Assembly: GCF_002154225.1 (NCBI RefSeq)
Contig: NZ_MTSE01000008.1
Coordinates: forward strand, 186,001 to 250,000
Reading direction: 5' to 3'
Length of the DNA: 64,000 nt
Source of the DNA: Hymenobacter crusticola
Lineage (GTDB): Bacteria; Bacteroidota; Bacteroidia; Cytophagales; Hymenobacteraceae
Numbering within the stretch: position 1 is the stretch's first letter; every line of letters begins with the position of its first letter. Made by a program: the position numbers and the translations under genes. Below the pieces are notes generated by a model. That model saw only the letters and a list, made by a program, of their open reading frames with translations. It was not told where the DNA came from and searched no databases. Shown piece by piece: positions 44,015 through 52,066 of this stretch.

Positions 44015-45118
44015 ATGGCTTCACGAACGAAAAAAGACAAGGAAATAGTAAGTAGCCCCGTTTCTATGGCCGACTTGGCCAGGGAGCTAGGTGTGTCGAT
44101 GACGACCATTTCCCGCGCTTTAAGTGACCATCACAGCATTGGCCCGGCCACGAAGCTAAAGGTGCAAAAGCTGGCCAAAAAGCTGAATTACCAACCCAAC
44201 CACCTGGCGGCAGCTTTGCGCAAGGGCAAGAGTAAATTGCTGGGCGTTGTGGTGCCCTACATCGAGGGGCGGTTTTTCCCTTCCGTCGTTCACGGCATCG
44301 AAACTGTAGCGCGCAAGGCCGGCTACAGCGTGGTGATGTGCCAGTCGAACGAAGATGCGGCGCAAGAGCGTCATAATATTGATACGCTGCTAAATGCCCA
44401 GGTAGCAGGCATTTTAGTGTCATTGGCGCGTACTACCAACGATTTTCGTCACTTCGATAAGGTGCGTCGGCGCGGTATTCCACTCGTGTTCTTCGACCGG
44501 GTGATGACGGGGGATGACGTAAACGCCGTCGTGCTCAACGACCGGGCCGGGGCCTACCAATCCACGCGGCATCTGCTGGAGCAAGGGTGCCGGCGCATTG
44601 CTCACTTTACGGGCCCTCAGCATCTTAATATTTACCAAACCCGTCGCCAAGGCTACCTCGACGCCCTACAGAGCTACAGTATTGCGCCGGATGAGGAATT
44701 GATTGCCTACTTTGACATGTCGCAAGAGCAAGGAGCCGAGGAAATGGCTCGTCTGCTGGCATTGCCCAATCCACCCGATGCTGTGTTTGCCGCCGGCGAC
44801 TCTTCCATTCTGGGGGCTCTGCAATACTTGAAAAGCCAAGGGCTGCGCGTACCCGAAGATGTGGCGCTGGCGGGCTTCAGCAACGAGGCCTTCACTTCCA
44901 TCACCGAGCCCATGCTCACCTCCGTCGATCAGCGGTGCGAGGAGATGGGGCAGGCTGCCGTGCGGCTGTTTCTGGAGCTAGTGGAGTCGAAAGGAACGCC
45001 TTTTTCGCAGCGCCAGGTGGTGTTGCAGCCCGAGCTGTTTGTTCGCGGATCTTCCCTGCACACACCTGCTACGGGTGCCAGTCCGAAAAAGAAAGCGGCC
45101 GTGGAGCAGCACAGTTAG
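44015..45118 (+). CDS. LacI family transcriptional regulator of the arabinose locus
   Basis: 367 residues. Residues 17-70 are the LacI HTH and hinge (MADLARELGVSMTTISRALSDHHSIGPATKLKVQKLAKKLNYQPNH in substance), then a periplasmic-binding-protein-like sensor domain with LLGVVVPYIEGRFFPSVVHGIE, NAQVAGILVSL and PDAVFAAGDSSILGAL. It is placed inside the arabinan/arabinose cluster, so an arabinose-derived ligand is likely (inference). Bacteroides species use other regulator types for arabinose. Four copies of a CAATCGATTG-centred word in the locus are its probable binding sites. Confidence 0.92.
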   Translation: MASRTKKDKEIVSSPVSMADLARELGVSMTTISRALSDHHSIGPATKLKVQKLAKKLNYQPNHLAAALRKGKSKLLGVVVPYIEGRFFPSVVHGIETVARKAGYSVVMCQSNEDAAQERHNIDTLLNAQVAGILVSLARTTNDFRHFDKVRRRGIPLVFFDRVMTGDDVNAVVLNDRAGAYQSTRHLLEQGCRRIAHFTGPQHLNIYQTRRQGYLDALQSYSIAPDEELIAYFDMSQEQGAEEMARLLALPNPPDAVFAAGDSSILGALQYLKSQGLRVPEDVALAGFSNEAFTSITEPMLTSVDQRCEEMGQAAVRLFLELVESKGTPFSQRQVVLQPELFVRGSSLHTPATGASPKKKAAVEQHS

Positions 45119-45127
45119 GCTAGCTTT

Positions 45128-45147
45128 TTTAGCGCCTGGGCGCTAAA
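45128..45147 (+). terminator. Short hairpin TTTAGCGCC/GGCGCTAAA
   Basis: Perfect 9-bp arms around TG, 10 bp after the regulator stop. No T-run after it; the larger terminator follows at 45161. Confidence 0.45.
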
Positions 45148-45160
45148 CGCCAGATCATAG

Positions 45161-45239
45161 CCTGCAAACACAAGCAACGAAAACCCCAACGCCTATTGCT
45201 GCCGCAGACGTTGGAGTTTTCGTTGCTTGTGTTTGCAGG
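45161..45239. terminator. Bidirectional terminator, 31-bp stem
   Basis: 45161-45191 pairs with 45209-45239 with one mismatch; 17-nt loop. Lies between the convergent regulator and GH43 genes. Confidence 0.85.
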
Positions 45240-45251
45240 GCTAGGTAGTGC

Positions 45252-46346
45252 CTAATTTCCGCTGGAAGTAGATTTGGCTTTCGGGGCGGCGGCTGGGGTG
45301 CCCTGCTTAGCTGGTTTCACGCCCTCCGAGGTCATTACCACCCGCTTCAGCGTGCCGTCCTTGTTGTAGTAGAGGTAGTCGATGCACACGGAGCGGCGGT
45401 AGCTGCTGCCTGCCGTGGGTACGCCGCCGTTGTGGTAGATGATGTAGGATTGGCCTTTGAAGTCAATAATGGCTTGGTGGTTGGTGTTGGAGTTGCCGGC
45501 TATTTCATTCAAAATGCCTTTGTATTCCCACGGTCCTTCCAAGTTACGACTCATGGCGTAAGCCATTTTTTCCGGGAATTGATAAGCGTACGATAGGTAA
45601 TACCAGCCGTCGTGCTTGTGGATCCAGGGTGCTTCGGTGAAGTTCTTCAGGCCTTCTACCTTCTTGATGGGGCCGTCGAGCTCCGTCATGTTGGGCTTGA
45701 GCTTGGCGTAGTAACAGATGGTATTGCCCCAGAACAAGTACGCCTGGTTGTTGCCATCGATGTAAACGGTAGGGTCGATATCATCCCAGCTGATCTTCGC
45801 TTCCGTGGTCATGTCGTTGGTAATCAGGGCCGACCCACGTGCATCTTTGAAAGGACCCGTGGGACTGTCAGACACGGCTACCCCGATAGCCTTGCCTTTG
45901 ATGGTGCCGTGCTCCACGGCCGCGTACCAGTAGTATTTGCCGTTGCGCTCAATCACCTGTGAGGCCCAGGCGTCGTCTTTGGCCCAGGCAAAGTCCTTCA
46001 CATTAAGAGGCGAGGGATGCTCGGTCCAATGCACCATGTCTTGGGAAGAAAAGCACAGCCACTCGTGCATCACGTAGCGTTCCTGCGGGGCCGGCGCTTC
46101 ATCGTGGCCCGCGTAGAGGTATACGGTACCATCTTTCACCATCGCAGCCGGGTCGGCGGTGTATTTATGGGTGATGATGGGGTTGCCGCCGCTGACGGGC
46201 AGGGCTACCGGTTTTTGTTCGGTGGGAGCTGGGGTGACTGTCTGCTGACCTAGGGCAGTAGGGGCAAGCAGCGGAGTGATGAGCAGGGCTGCTACCAGAC
46301 CGATGGGCGCGGCAGTTAGCTTCGTTCGACTACGAGTGATTTTCAT
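45252..46346 (-). CDS. Secreted GH43 family glycosidase
   Basis: 364 residues from the ATG at 46346, which opens the export signal MKITRSRTKLTAAPIGLVAA ... TALGQQ. A GTG five codons further upstream would overlap the operator. GH43 core: base Asp65 in KYTADPAAMV, then WAKDDAWASQVIERNGKYYWYAA, DIDPTVYIDGNNQAYLFWG, and acid Glu in NFTEAPWIHKHDGWYYLSYAY. This motif set is of the arabinofuranosidase/xylosidase-like GH43 subgroup, distinct from the two arabinanases of the locus. A Pro/Lys-rich tail follows. Likely completes side-chain removal from arabinan or arabinoxylan. Confidence 0.9.
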   Translation of the reverse strand: MKITRSRTKLTAAPIGLVAALLITPLLAPTALGQQTVTPAPTEQKPVALPVSGGNPIITHKYTADPAAMVKDGTVYLYAGHDEAPAPQERYVMHEWLCFSSQDMVHWTEHPSPLNVKDFAWAKDDAWASQVIERNGKYYWYAAVEHGTIKGKAIGVAVSDSPTGPFKDARGSALITNDMTTEAKISWDDIDPTVYIDGNNQAYLFWGNTICYYAKLKPNMTELDGPIKKVEGLKNFTEAPWIHKHDGWYYLSYAYQFPEKMAYAMSRNLEGPWEYKGILNEIAGNSNTNHQAIIDFKGQSYIIYHNGGVPTAGSSYRRSVCIDYLYYNKDGTLKRVVMTSEGVKPAKQGTPAAAPKAKSTSSGN

Positions 46347-46356
46347 GGGGCCAATT

Positions 46357-46374
46357 AACACAATCGTTTGTGAA
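46357..46374. promoter_or_regulatory. LacI-type operator before GH43
   Basis: AACACAATCGTTTGTGAA differs at three positions from TACACAATCGATTGTGTA and is itself nearly palindromic. It lies 11 bp before the minus-strand GH43 start, the same distance as at 43615. Confidence 0.65.
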
Positions 46375-46518
46375 ACTTCCTCACACCCACAAAGTATTTT
46401 CTCCGCAACGACAAAATGCGGCCGGGAGCCGTTAAACTAGCCGAAACATTCTAGTACAACTTACGCTCAACTTTCAAAACCAGGTACGTGCCATTCGCCT
46501 TACCTAGCTTCTCTCATC

Positions 46519-46809
46519 ATGAATCAATACTTGATTACTGCCTACGACTACACCGATGCGGGTGCCTTGGCGCGCCGCCTAGAAGCGCGGGCTTCCCACT
46601 TGGAAGGCGCCCACCAGCTCCGGCAAACCGGCAACTTGCTGTTTGGCGGCGCTATCCTCAACGACGACGGGCAGATGATTGGCTCCATGATGGTGGTGCA
46701 ATTTGAAAGCCTCGAAACCCTCAACGCCTGGAAAGAGCAGGACCCGTACGTCCTGCAACGGGTGTGGGAGAAGGTGGAAATCAAACCCTTCCGGCAAGCG
46801 GCCGTGTAA
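46519..46809 (+). CDS. YciI family protein
   Basis: 96 residues, one ferredoxin-like YciI domain: YLITAYDYTDAGALARRLEARASHLE at the start with the conserved His, GGAILNDDGQMIGSMMVVQF and a final EVKP-like VEIKPFRQ. The family role is unclear (dimeric, possibly enzymatic). It precedes the ArsR operon but has its own downstream hairpin. Confidence 0.85.
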   Translation: MNQYLITAYDYTDAGALARRLEARASHLEGAHQLRQTGNLLFGGAILNDDGQMIGSMMVVQFESLETLNAWKEQDPYVLQRVWEKVEIKPFRQAAV

Positions 46810-46828
46810 GTACTTAGCTGCTTTCAAG

Positions 46829-46873
46829 ACCAGGAGCTAGGTCCTGGAGTACTGCCAGAACCTAGCTCCTGGT
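46829..46873 (+). terminator. 19-bp hairpin after the YciI gene
   Basis: 46829-46847 and 46855-46873 pair with one mismatch; both arms hold GAGCTAGG/CCTAGCTC. No strong T-run, so it may be a REP-like repeat acting as a stop. Confidence 0.6.
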
Positions 46874-46965
46874 GTTTATCAGAGTACAACCAGCAGCGAA
46901 TAGCTAGCAAGTAGAAGAGCAAAGAAGCGAGGGATGCTATAGTCGTTCTGTAAAAAAACAGGGCG

Positions 46966-47010
46966 TATGACGTAAACATACGTCAGAGTATGTCGTATGT
47001 TTACGTCATA
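46966..47010. promoter_or_regulatory. ArsR-type operator, 17-bp perfect arms
   Basis: TATGACGTAAACATACG (46966-46982) recurs exactly inverted at 46994-47010 with an 11-nt spacer. A further half-like TATGACGTA overlaps the ArsR start codon (47025-47033). ArsR/SmtB repressors bind such AT-rich dyads at their own promoters. Confidence 0.8.
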
Positions 47011-47026
47011 GTAGAGTTATTTGCTT

Positions 47027-47377
47027 ATGACGTACGCCAAAACCACTGCTTTTACCCAGGAGCAGCAGCAACTTGCCCGGGTAGCTAAAGCGCTTGCGCA
47101 TCCGGCGCGAGTTGCCATTATTCAACTGCTCGCCAGCAAAATGACCTGCATCTCCGGCGATATCGCTGCCGAACTGCCTCTTTCGCGCACCACCGTTACG
47201 CAGCACCTGCAGGAGCTAAAAGCTCTTGATCTGATTCGGGGTGAGATTGACGGGCTCACCGTCTGCTACTGCCTCAATACGGAGCTGCTACGGCAAGTGC
47301 AGCAGCAGTTTGCTGGCTTTTTCGCGGAAGCTACCGTCGGTCCGGTTTGTGGCCCTGGCGATGCCTGCGCTTGCTAG
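47027..47377 (+). CDS. arsR: ArsR family repressor
   Basis: 116 residues from the ATG at 47027. Winged helix with AKALAHPARVAIIQLL, then SGDIAAELPLSRTTVTQHLQELKALDLI as recognition region. Six cysteines: 41, 80, 82 and the C-terminal 108, 114, 116 (VCGPGDACAC), an arrangement that can make a three-Cys As(III) site as in the C-terminal-site ArsR group. Heads an operon with ArsI and an acetyltransferase, 30 bp before arsI. Confidence 0.88.
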   Translation: MTYAKTTAFTQEQQQLARVAKALAHPARVAIIQLLASKMTCISGDIAAELPLSRTTVTQHLQELKALDLIRGEIDGLTVCYCLNTELLRQVQQQFAGFFAEATVGPVCGPGDACAC

Positions 47378-47407
47378 CTATTCCTTCCACCTTTGCTTTT
47401 GTACCCT

Positions 47408-47968
47408 ATGGAAACTCCCGTTTTCCCCCGGATGCACGTCTCTTTGTACGTCTCCGACCTAACCGCCACGGTCAACTTCTACACGGCTTTTTTCGGGCAG
47501 CCGGCCGCCAAAATCCGGCGCGGCTACGCCAAGTATGTCCTCGATGAGCCCTCGTTAATTATCTCATTCGTGGAGAACTCCGCGCGCGTAGCCAGCAACT
47601 TCGGGCACCTAGGTTTTCAGGTAGAGACGCTGGAGCAACTCAATCAGCGCCTGGCGGTGGCGCGCAAAGCGGGCCTGGTGCAACGTGAAGAGATGGGCAC
47701 GGCTTGCTGCTACGCCAAGCAAGACAAGTTTTGGGTAAACGACCCCGACGGGGTAGAGTGGGAGGTATATTACTTCCACGAAGACGCCGAATTCAACGAT
47801 CCGCGTTACGAGGCTGAGTATCAGCAAGCCAGCAGCCAGTGTTGCATTGCGCCCGCCGCGCAGGAAGCCTCTGCCGAAGTGCTGACCACTGCGCCCATGG
47901 CCTTCACGCTCGCCACCACCAGCGCCGAAAGTGGCCCTGCTTGCAGCCCCGGCGGTGGGTGCTGCTAG
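47408..47968 (+). CDS. arsI: ArsI/CadI family C-As lyase
   Basis: 186 residues from the ATG at 47408 (METPVFPRMHVSLYVSDL). A vicinal-oxygen-chelate (glyoxalase-like) fold. Metal ligands likely His10, His67 (FGHLGF) and Glu119 (WEVYYF). The substrate-binding pair Cys100-Cys101 sits in GTACCYAKQDKFWVNDPDG, the ArsI signature. ArsI uses Fe(II) and oxygen to split the C-As bond of trivalent organoarsenicals such as methylarsenite or roxarsone(III). The C-terminal tail adds CC at 145-146, Cys179 and a final CC, common for the family. Confidence 0.88.
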   Translation: METPVFPRMHVSLYVSDLTATVNFYTAFFGQPAAKIRRGYAKYVLDEPSLIISFVENSARVASNFGHLGFQVETLEQLNQRLAVARKAGLVQREEMGTACCYAKQDKFWVNDPDGVEWEVYYFHEDAEFNDPRYEAEYQQASSQCCIAPAAQEASAEVLTTAPMAFTLATTSAESGPACSPGGGCC

Positions 47969-48043
47969 GTATTGACTACGTATAAACAATAGGAGCTAAG
48001 GCAAGCTGCATATCTTAGGCTTGCTTCTAACCTTCAGTGCTTA

Positions 48044-48541
48044 ATGCCTACCATCCAGCCCTTCACCGCAGCGCATTGGCCCGAGGCCAAAGCCATTTAC
48101 GAAGCCGGCCTAGCTACCGGCAACGCTACTTTCCAGACTGAAGCCCCGACCTGGGAGGCGTGGGACCAAGGGCACCTGTCGCATAGCCGCTTGGTCGCTA
48201 CCGACGATGCTGGTCGGGTGCTAGGCTGGGCGGCGCTGTCGCCGGTATCGGGGCGGTGCGTGTACGGGGGCGTGGCAGAAGTGAGCGTGTACGTAGCCAC
48301 CGAGGCGCATGGGCAAGGGGTGGGGCGGCAATTGTTGGGCGTGCTCATCACCGAAGCGGAAGCCGAGGGTATGTGGACGCTACAAGCCGGCATCTTTCCC
48401 GAAAACATACCTAGCCTCAAGCTGCACGAAGGCCTAGGTTTCCGCACTGTCGGCTACCGCGAGCGGATCGGCAAGCTGCACGGCGTGTGGCGCGATACGG
48501 TGCTGCTAGAACGCCGCAGCTCAGTAGTGGGCCTGTCGTAA
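48044..48541 (+). CDS. GNAT acetyltransferase, ArsN/phosphinothricin-type
   Basis: 165 residues. GNAT features: IYEAGLATGNATFQTEAPTWEAWD near the start, AEVSVYVATEAHGQGVGRQLL (acetyl-CoA loop Q/G-x-G-x-G/R) and FPENIPSLKLHEGLGFRTVGYRERIG. This is the phosphinothricin acetyltransferase group, which includes the ArsN enzymes acetylating arsinothricin. Its place behind arsR-arsI favours the arsenical role, but a 75-bp gap and the family breadth leave room for a general amine target. Confidence 0.82.
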   Translation: MPTIQPFTAAHWPEAKAIYEAGLATGNATFQTEAPTWEAWDQGHLSHSRLVATDDAGRVLGWAALSPVSGRCVYGGVAEVSVYVATEAHGQGVGRQLLGVLITEAEAEGMWTLQAGIFPENIPSLKLHEGLGFRTVGYRERIGKLHGVWRDTVLLERRSSVVGLS

Positions 48542-48659
48542 TCCCGCGTTTTCTTGACGAATGGGTCTTGATAAGCCTTTACTGGGATGGTTGGTCTCGT
48601 AGTTAAAGTGCTGGCTCTCTGGCTTCGCTGCCAGCACGCCTGAACTGAATAGCCAAAGA

Positions 48660-48694
48660 AAAAGGCCCCTTGCTGATGAAGCAAGGGGCCTTTT
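48660..48694. terminator. Bidirectional 15-bp terminator hairpin
   Basis: AAAAGGCCCCTTGCT (48660-48674), loop GATGA, exact complement 48680-48694 ending in TTTT. Between the convergent acetyltransferase and mutS2 genes. A smaller hairpin GTGCTGGC/GCCAGCAC precedes it (48608-48637). Confidence 0.88.
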
Positions 48695-48711
48695 AGCATT
48701 ACAAGAACAGT

Positions 48712-51129
48712 TTACTTCAGTACAGCGAGGGTTACCCCGTCGCCGCCGCGGTCGGCGTGCTCGTCGCCGACGCTGGCGATGGTGCGCACCGAGCGGAGGT
48801 AGTCGCGCACCACTTGGCGCAGCACTCCATTGCCACGGCCGTGCAGGATTTTGAGCTCCGGCAAGCCAAACATAACGGCATCGTCTACAAACGCCATCAA
48901 CTTTTGCAGGGCATCTTCGGCCCGCTCACCGCGAAGGTCGAGGGTGGGGCTGAAGTCCGCCATGCGGCCGGTCAGGTCGAGGCCGGAACCGGCGGTAGCG
49001 TAAACAGATTTCTCTGCTTTCTTCTCCCGCTCCTTCACTTCGGCGCGGCTGAGTTTTTCAAGCTGATTTACCTTCACCAGCGTCTTCATGCCACCGAACA
49101 TAACCTCAGCGGTTTTGCCTTTCAGGCTGGCAATTTCGCCGTAGCCGTCTTGTCCTAGTAGCGCCACTTTATCGCCCGCTTTTAGGTTGGTGGCGTCGGC
49201 AGCTTCGCGGGTTGGGCGCGGCTTTGGTGGCTCTATTTGCAGCTTTTCGCGCACAAACGTATCGAGCTGCTCGCGGGCCTGCTTGGTTTGCTCCTTGTCG
49301 GCTTGGTTGCGGCGGATTTCGGCAATGGTTGCTTCGATCTGCTGGTTCGTGTCCTTGAGCAAGGTTTTCGCCTTCTGCTTGGCCTCGCGCAGTACTTCCA
49401 GCTGCGTGTCTTCCAGATGGCGCTTCAGGTCTTGGTAGTCCTGGGCGGCCTTCTTCAGGCGGCGCTCTTGCTTGGCGGCTTCGGCGGTGCGCTGCTCTAG
49501 GTCGGTTTTTTCTTTCTCTAGGCCTTCCAGGAGCTGGTCGTAGCGAATCTTATCCTTGCCCACAAGGCGAGTGGCCTGTTCCACAATCTGCTTGGGTAAA
49601 CCAATTTTGCGGGCAATTTCGATGGCGAATGACGAACCAGGCTTGCCGATTTCCAAGCGGTAGAGTGGCTGCAACTGCTCAGGGTCGTAGCGCATGGCGC
49701 CGTTCACGATGCCTTGCGAACGCTCGGCAAAGTTCTTCAGGTTGGTGTAGTGCGTGGTAATGACGCCGAAGCTACGGGCCTGGTTGAACTGGTTCAGCAC
49801 GGCCTCCGCAATGGCGCCCCCTAGCACTGGCTCAGTACCAGTACCAAATTCGTCGATCAGCACGAGGCTGCGCTTGCCGGCAAACAGCAGAAACTGCTTC
49901 ATGCTCAGCAAGTGCGATGAGTACGTACTCAGGTCATTTTCCAGGCTTTGCTCGTCGCCGATGTCGAGGAAAATATCTTCGAACATACCGGCTTCCGAGC
50001 TTTCGCCGGCCGGAATGAGCAGGCCGCATTGCAGCATGTATTGCACCAAGCCCACCGTTTTCATCGCCACCGATTTACCCCCGGCGTTCGGCCCCGAGAT
50101 GAGCAGGATACGCTGGTCGGGGTTCAACTCCATATCAAGCGGAACCACGTCGCGCGGGTTGTCTTTCTGCTCCTTGAATGTGAGGTAAAGCAGCGGGTGC
50201 CGCACCTGTTTCCACTGCACCAAGGGGCGTGCATGCAGCACCGGCAACGTCGCTTCCAGACGCTGGGCAAGCAGCGCTTTGGCCCGGATGAAATCCAGCA
50301 GACCTAGGTATTGATACGCCTTGCGCAAATCCGGAATGTGCGGGCGTAGTTGGTCGGTGAGGGCCGTCAGGATGCGGATCAGCTCGCGCTGGTAGGCATT
50401 CTCAAGGTCCTTAATGTCATTGTTCAGCTCAAAAACCGCTTCCGGCTCAATGAACACCGTCTGGCCCGAAGCCGATTCATCGTGAATCAGACCACGCACC
50501 CGGCGCTTGTGCTCGGCAATGACGGGCAGTACCAAGCGGCCGCCGCGGATCGTTGGTTCGGCACCCTCAGGCACCCACCCCTGCTCACGAGCATGGCGCA
50601 GCACCCCCGCAATTTGCTTGCGAAGTTGCCCTTGGCGGGTAATTAGCTCCTGGCGCAGGTGCGATAAGAACGGCGAGGCATTTTCGCGTACCTGGCCTTC
50701 GTCATCGACCACTTTATCCAGCGCCGCCAGCAAGTTACGGTCCACCTGCACCCCAATGCCGAGCAGGCGCAGGGTGGGATAGAGGCTTTCCTCGGCCTGG
50801 GTGAAGAACAGCAACGCCTGCCGGATGGTCCGGAGCGACATCTTCACGGCAAAGAACGCGGGCACATCAAGGAAAGCACCGGGCAAGTTGGCGCGCACCA
50901 GGTAGGGGTGTACGTCGTGGTAGTGCTGGCTCGGAAAGTCGGCGCCAGAGTTCAATAGCACGCGGAATTCGTCCGTTTGCTGAAGAAGCTTCTGGAGCTG
51001 GTCGTGCTTGGTCTGGAACTGCATCTTGCCCACGAACTGGCGACCTAGGGCACTCAGGCACAACGACTCCAGCATTTCTCGCAGTTGCGAAAAGCCTATT
51101 TTAGACTCAAAATTCTGAGGTAGAATCAA
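48712..51129 (-). CDS. mutS2: Endonuclease MutS2
   Basis: 805 residues. MutS-like core and clamp to about 320, ATPase with Walker A ISGPNAGGKSVAMKT at about 345, Walker B LVLIDEFGTGTEP and ITTHYTNLK; a long coiled coil at about 510-640 and a C-terminal Smr nuclease domain (LDLRGERAEDALQKL, KILHGRGNGVLRQ). It limits recombination and, in some bacteria, rescues collided ribosomes. The start at 51129 gives MILPQNFESKIGFSQLREML, the usual N terminus. Confidence 0.95.
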   Translation of the reverse strand: MILPQNFESKIGFSQLREMLESLCLSALGRQFVGKMQFQTKHDQLQKLLQQTDEFRVLLNSGADFPSQHYHDVHPYLVRANLPGAFLDVPAFFAVKMSLRTIRQALLFFTQAEESLYPTLRLLGIGVQVDRNLLAALDKVVDDEGQVRENASPFLSHLRQELITRQGQLRKQIAGVLRHAREQGWVPEGAEPTIRGGRLVLPVIAEHKRRVRGLIHDESASGQTVFIEPEAVFELNNDIKDLENAYQRELIRILTALTDQLRPHIPDLRKAYQYLGLLDFIRAKALLAQRLEATLPVLHARPLVQWKQVRHPLLYLTFKEQKDNPRDVVPLDMELNPDQRILLISGPNAGGKSVAMKTVGLVQYMLQCGLLIPAGESSEAGMFEDIFLDIGDEQSLENDLSTYSSHLLSMKQFLLFAGKRSLVLIDEFGTGTEPVLGGAIAEAVLNQFNQARSFGVITTHYTNLKNFAERSQGIVNGAMRYDPEQLQPLYRLEIGKPGSSFAIEIARKIGLPKQIVEQATRLVGKDKIRYDQLLEGLEKEKTDLEQRTAEAAKQERRLKKAAQDYQDLKRHLEDTQLEVLREAKQKAKTLLKDTNQQIEATIAEIRRNQADKEQTKQAREQLDTFVREKLQIEPPKPRPTREAADATNLKAGDKVALLGQDGYGEIASLKGKTAEVMFGGMKTLVKVNQLEKLSRAEVKEREKKAEKSVYATAGSGLDLTGRMADFSPTLDLRGERAEDALQKLMAFVDDAVMFGLPELKILHGRGNGVLRQVVRDYLRSVRTIASVGDEHADRGGDGVTLAVLK

Positions 51130-52066
51130 GATTGGTTATTCGGTATTAGGATCAAAAAAGCCTTGTAAAAGTAAACAGTTAGGAGCGCCAGAAGATTCGC
51201 TCGTACTACTATATTACTATGAATTGTCTGATTTTAGTGGAAAGCTCATCGAACGCCAGCATCAGCACGCCAACGCTAGGAAGCAGGAGTTAGCAAAAAA
51301 GCCGAGGGAGTACCTAGGCTTTTGCATTAGAAACTCCTTGCCGCTCCAGCTCGACTTTCTTCTCTAAGAAAACAGAGTTGAAATAAGACGGATACCGGAC
51401 GCTCATCAAAGACAAAAGAGCAGCGCGCCTTCGCCTGGCCGTTTTACGTGGCTGAGTAGCCCACTAACGAGCTTGCCAAATAGAGCGACCTAGCTACGAG
51501 TTTGTAACTGAACAGTTTCACAGCAAAGTGATTATTTTTATGAATTGTTTGCAAAATATTTGCATTGAAGTAACCGTATTTATATAATTGAGGAGAATTA
51601 GTTGAAAGAATAATAAAAATACTGCTTGCTACTGCCTTTCAGTTGCTTTCAGTAGAAGCTAGCTTTCGACTTCTTGACCGCGCCGCCTTCTACCAATTCC
51701 CACGCTAGAAGTTGCCATCCCCAGAGTTCCTCGTTCTGTCTCTGCCAATTCCCGCGCATTACCTCAGTACGCCCGTGTAGTTGCCCCATAATGGCGCGGC
51801 TGCGGCCGGGCGTTCCCGGCGCTCCTTATCCTCTTCTGCTACCACCTATTTAGCCAAAGGCACCAGCAATGCGTGTCTACGGCCGCTTGCCTTCCCAGTG
51901 AAGCTCACTGACCATTCGGAACGGCAAGCTACCGCAAAAGAAGAGGTGTTTTCTATTCAATAACTAATTGACTTGTAGGTAGTCCCGCAGCGCCTAGGCA
52001 GCGGGAACGGTACGCTACTGCCTACAGAATTCAGAACTATCCCCACTTCATTCTAAAGCCCAACGC
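51130..52066. other. Intergenic region, 937 bp, upstream of susC
   Basis: Holds the mutS2 promoter on the left and the susC promoter on the right. 51530-51620 is very AT-rich and includes the palindrome TGCAAAATATTTGCA at about 51551. A hairpin with AAAAAAGCC and GGCTTTTGC lies at about 51292-51325. A 60-codon frame at 51781-51963 is not convincing. Confidence 0.55.

Noticed and set aside
51221-51295. Tiny plus-strand frame MNCLILVESSS... (24 codons) followed by a hairpin
   Set aside because: Too short and too Ser-rich to support; the hairpin after it is imperfect.
51781-51963. Plus-strand frame of 60 codons before susC
   Set aside because: No start context, no conserved pattern; lies in the susC leader.
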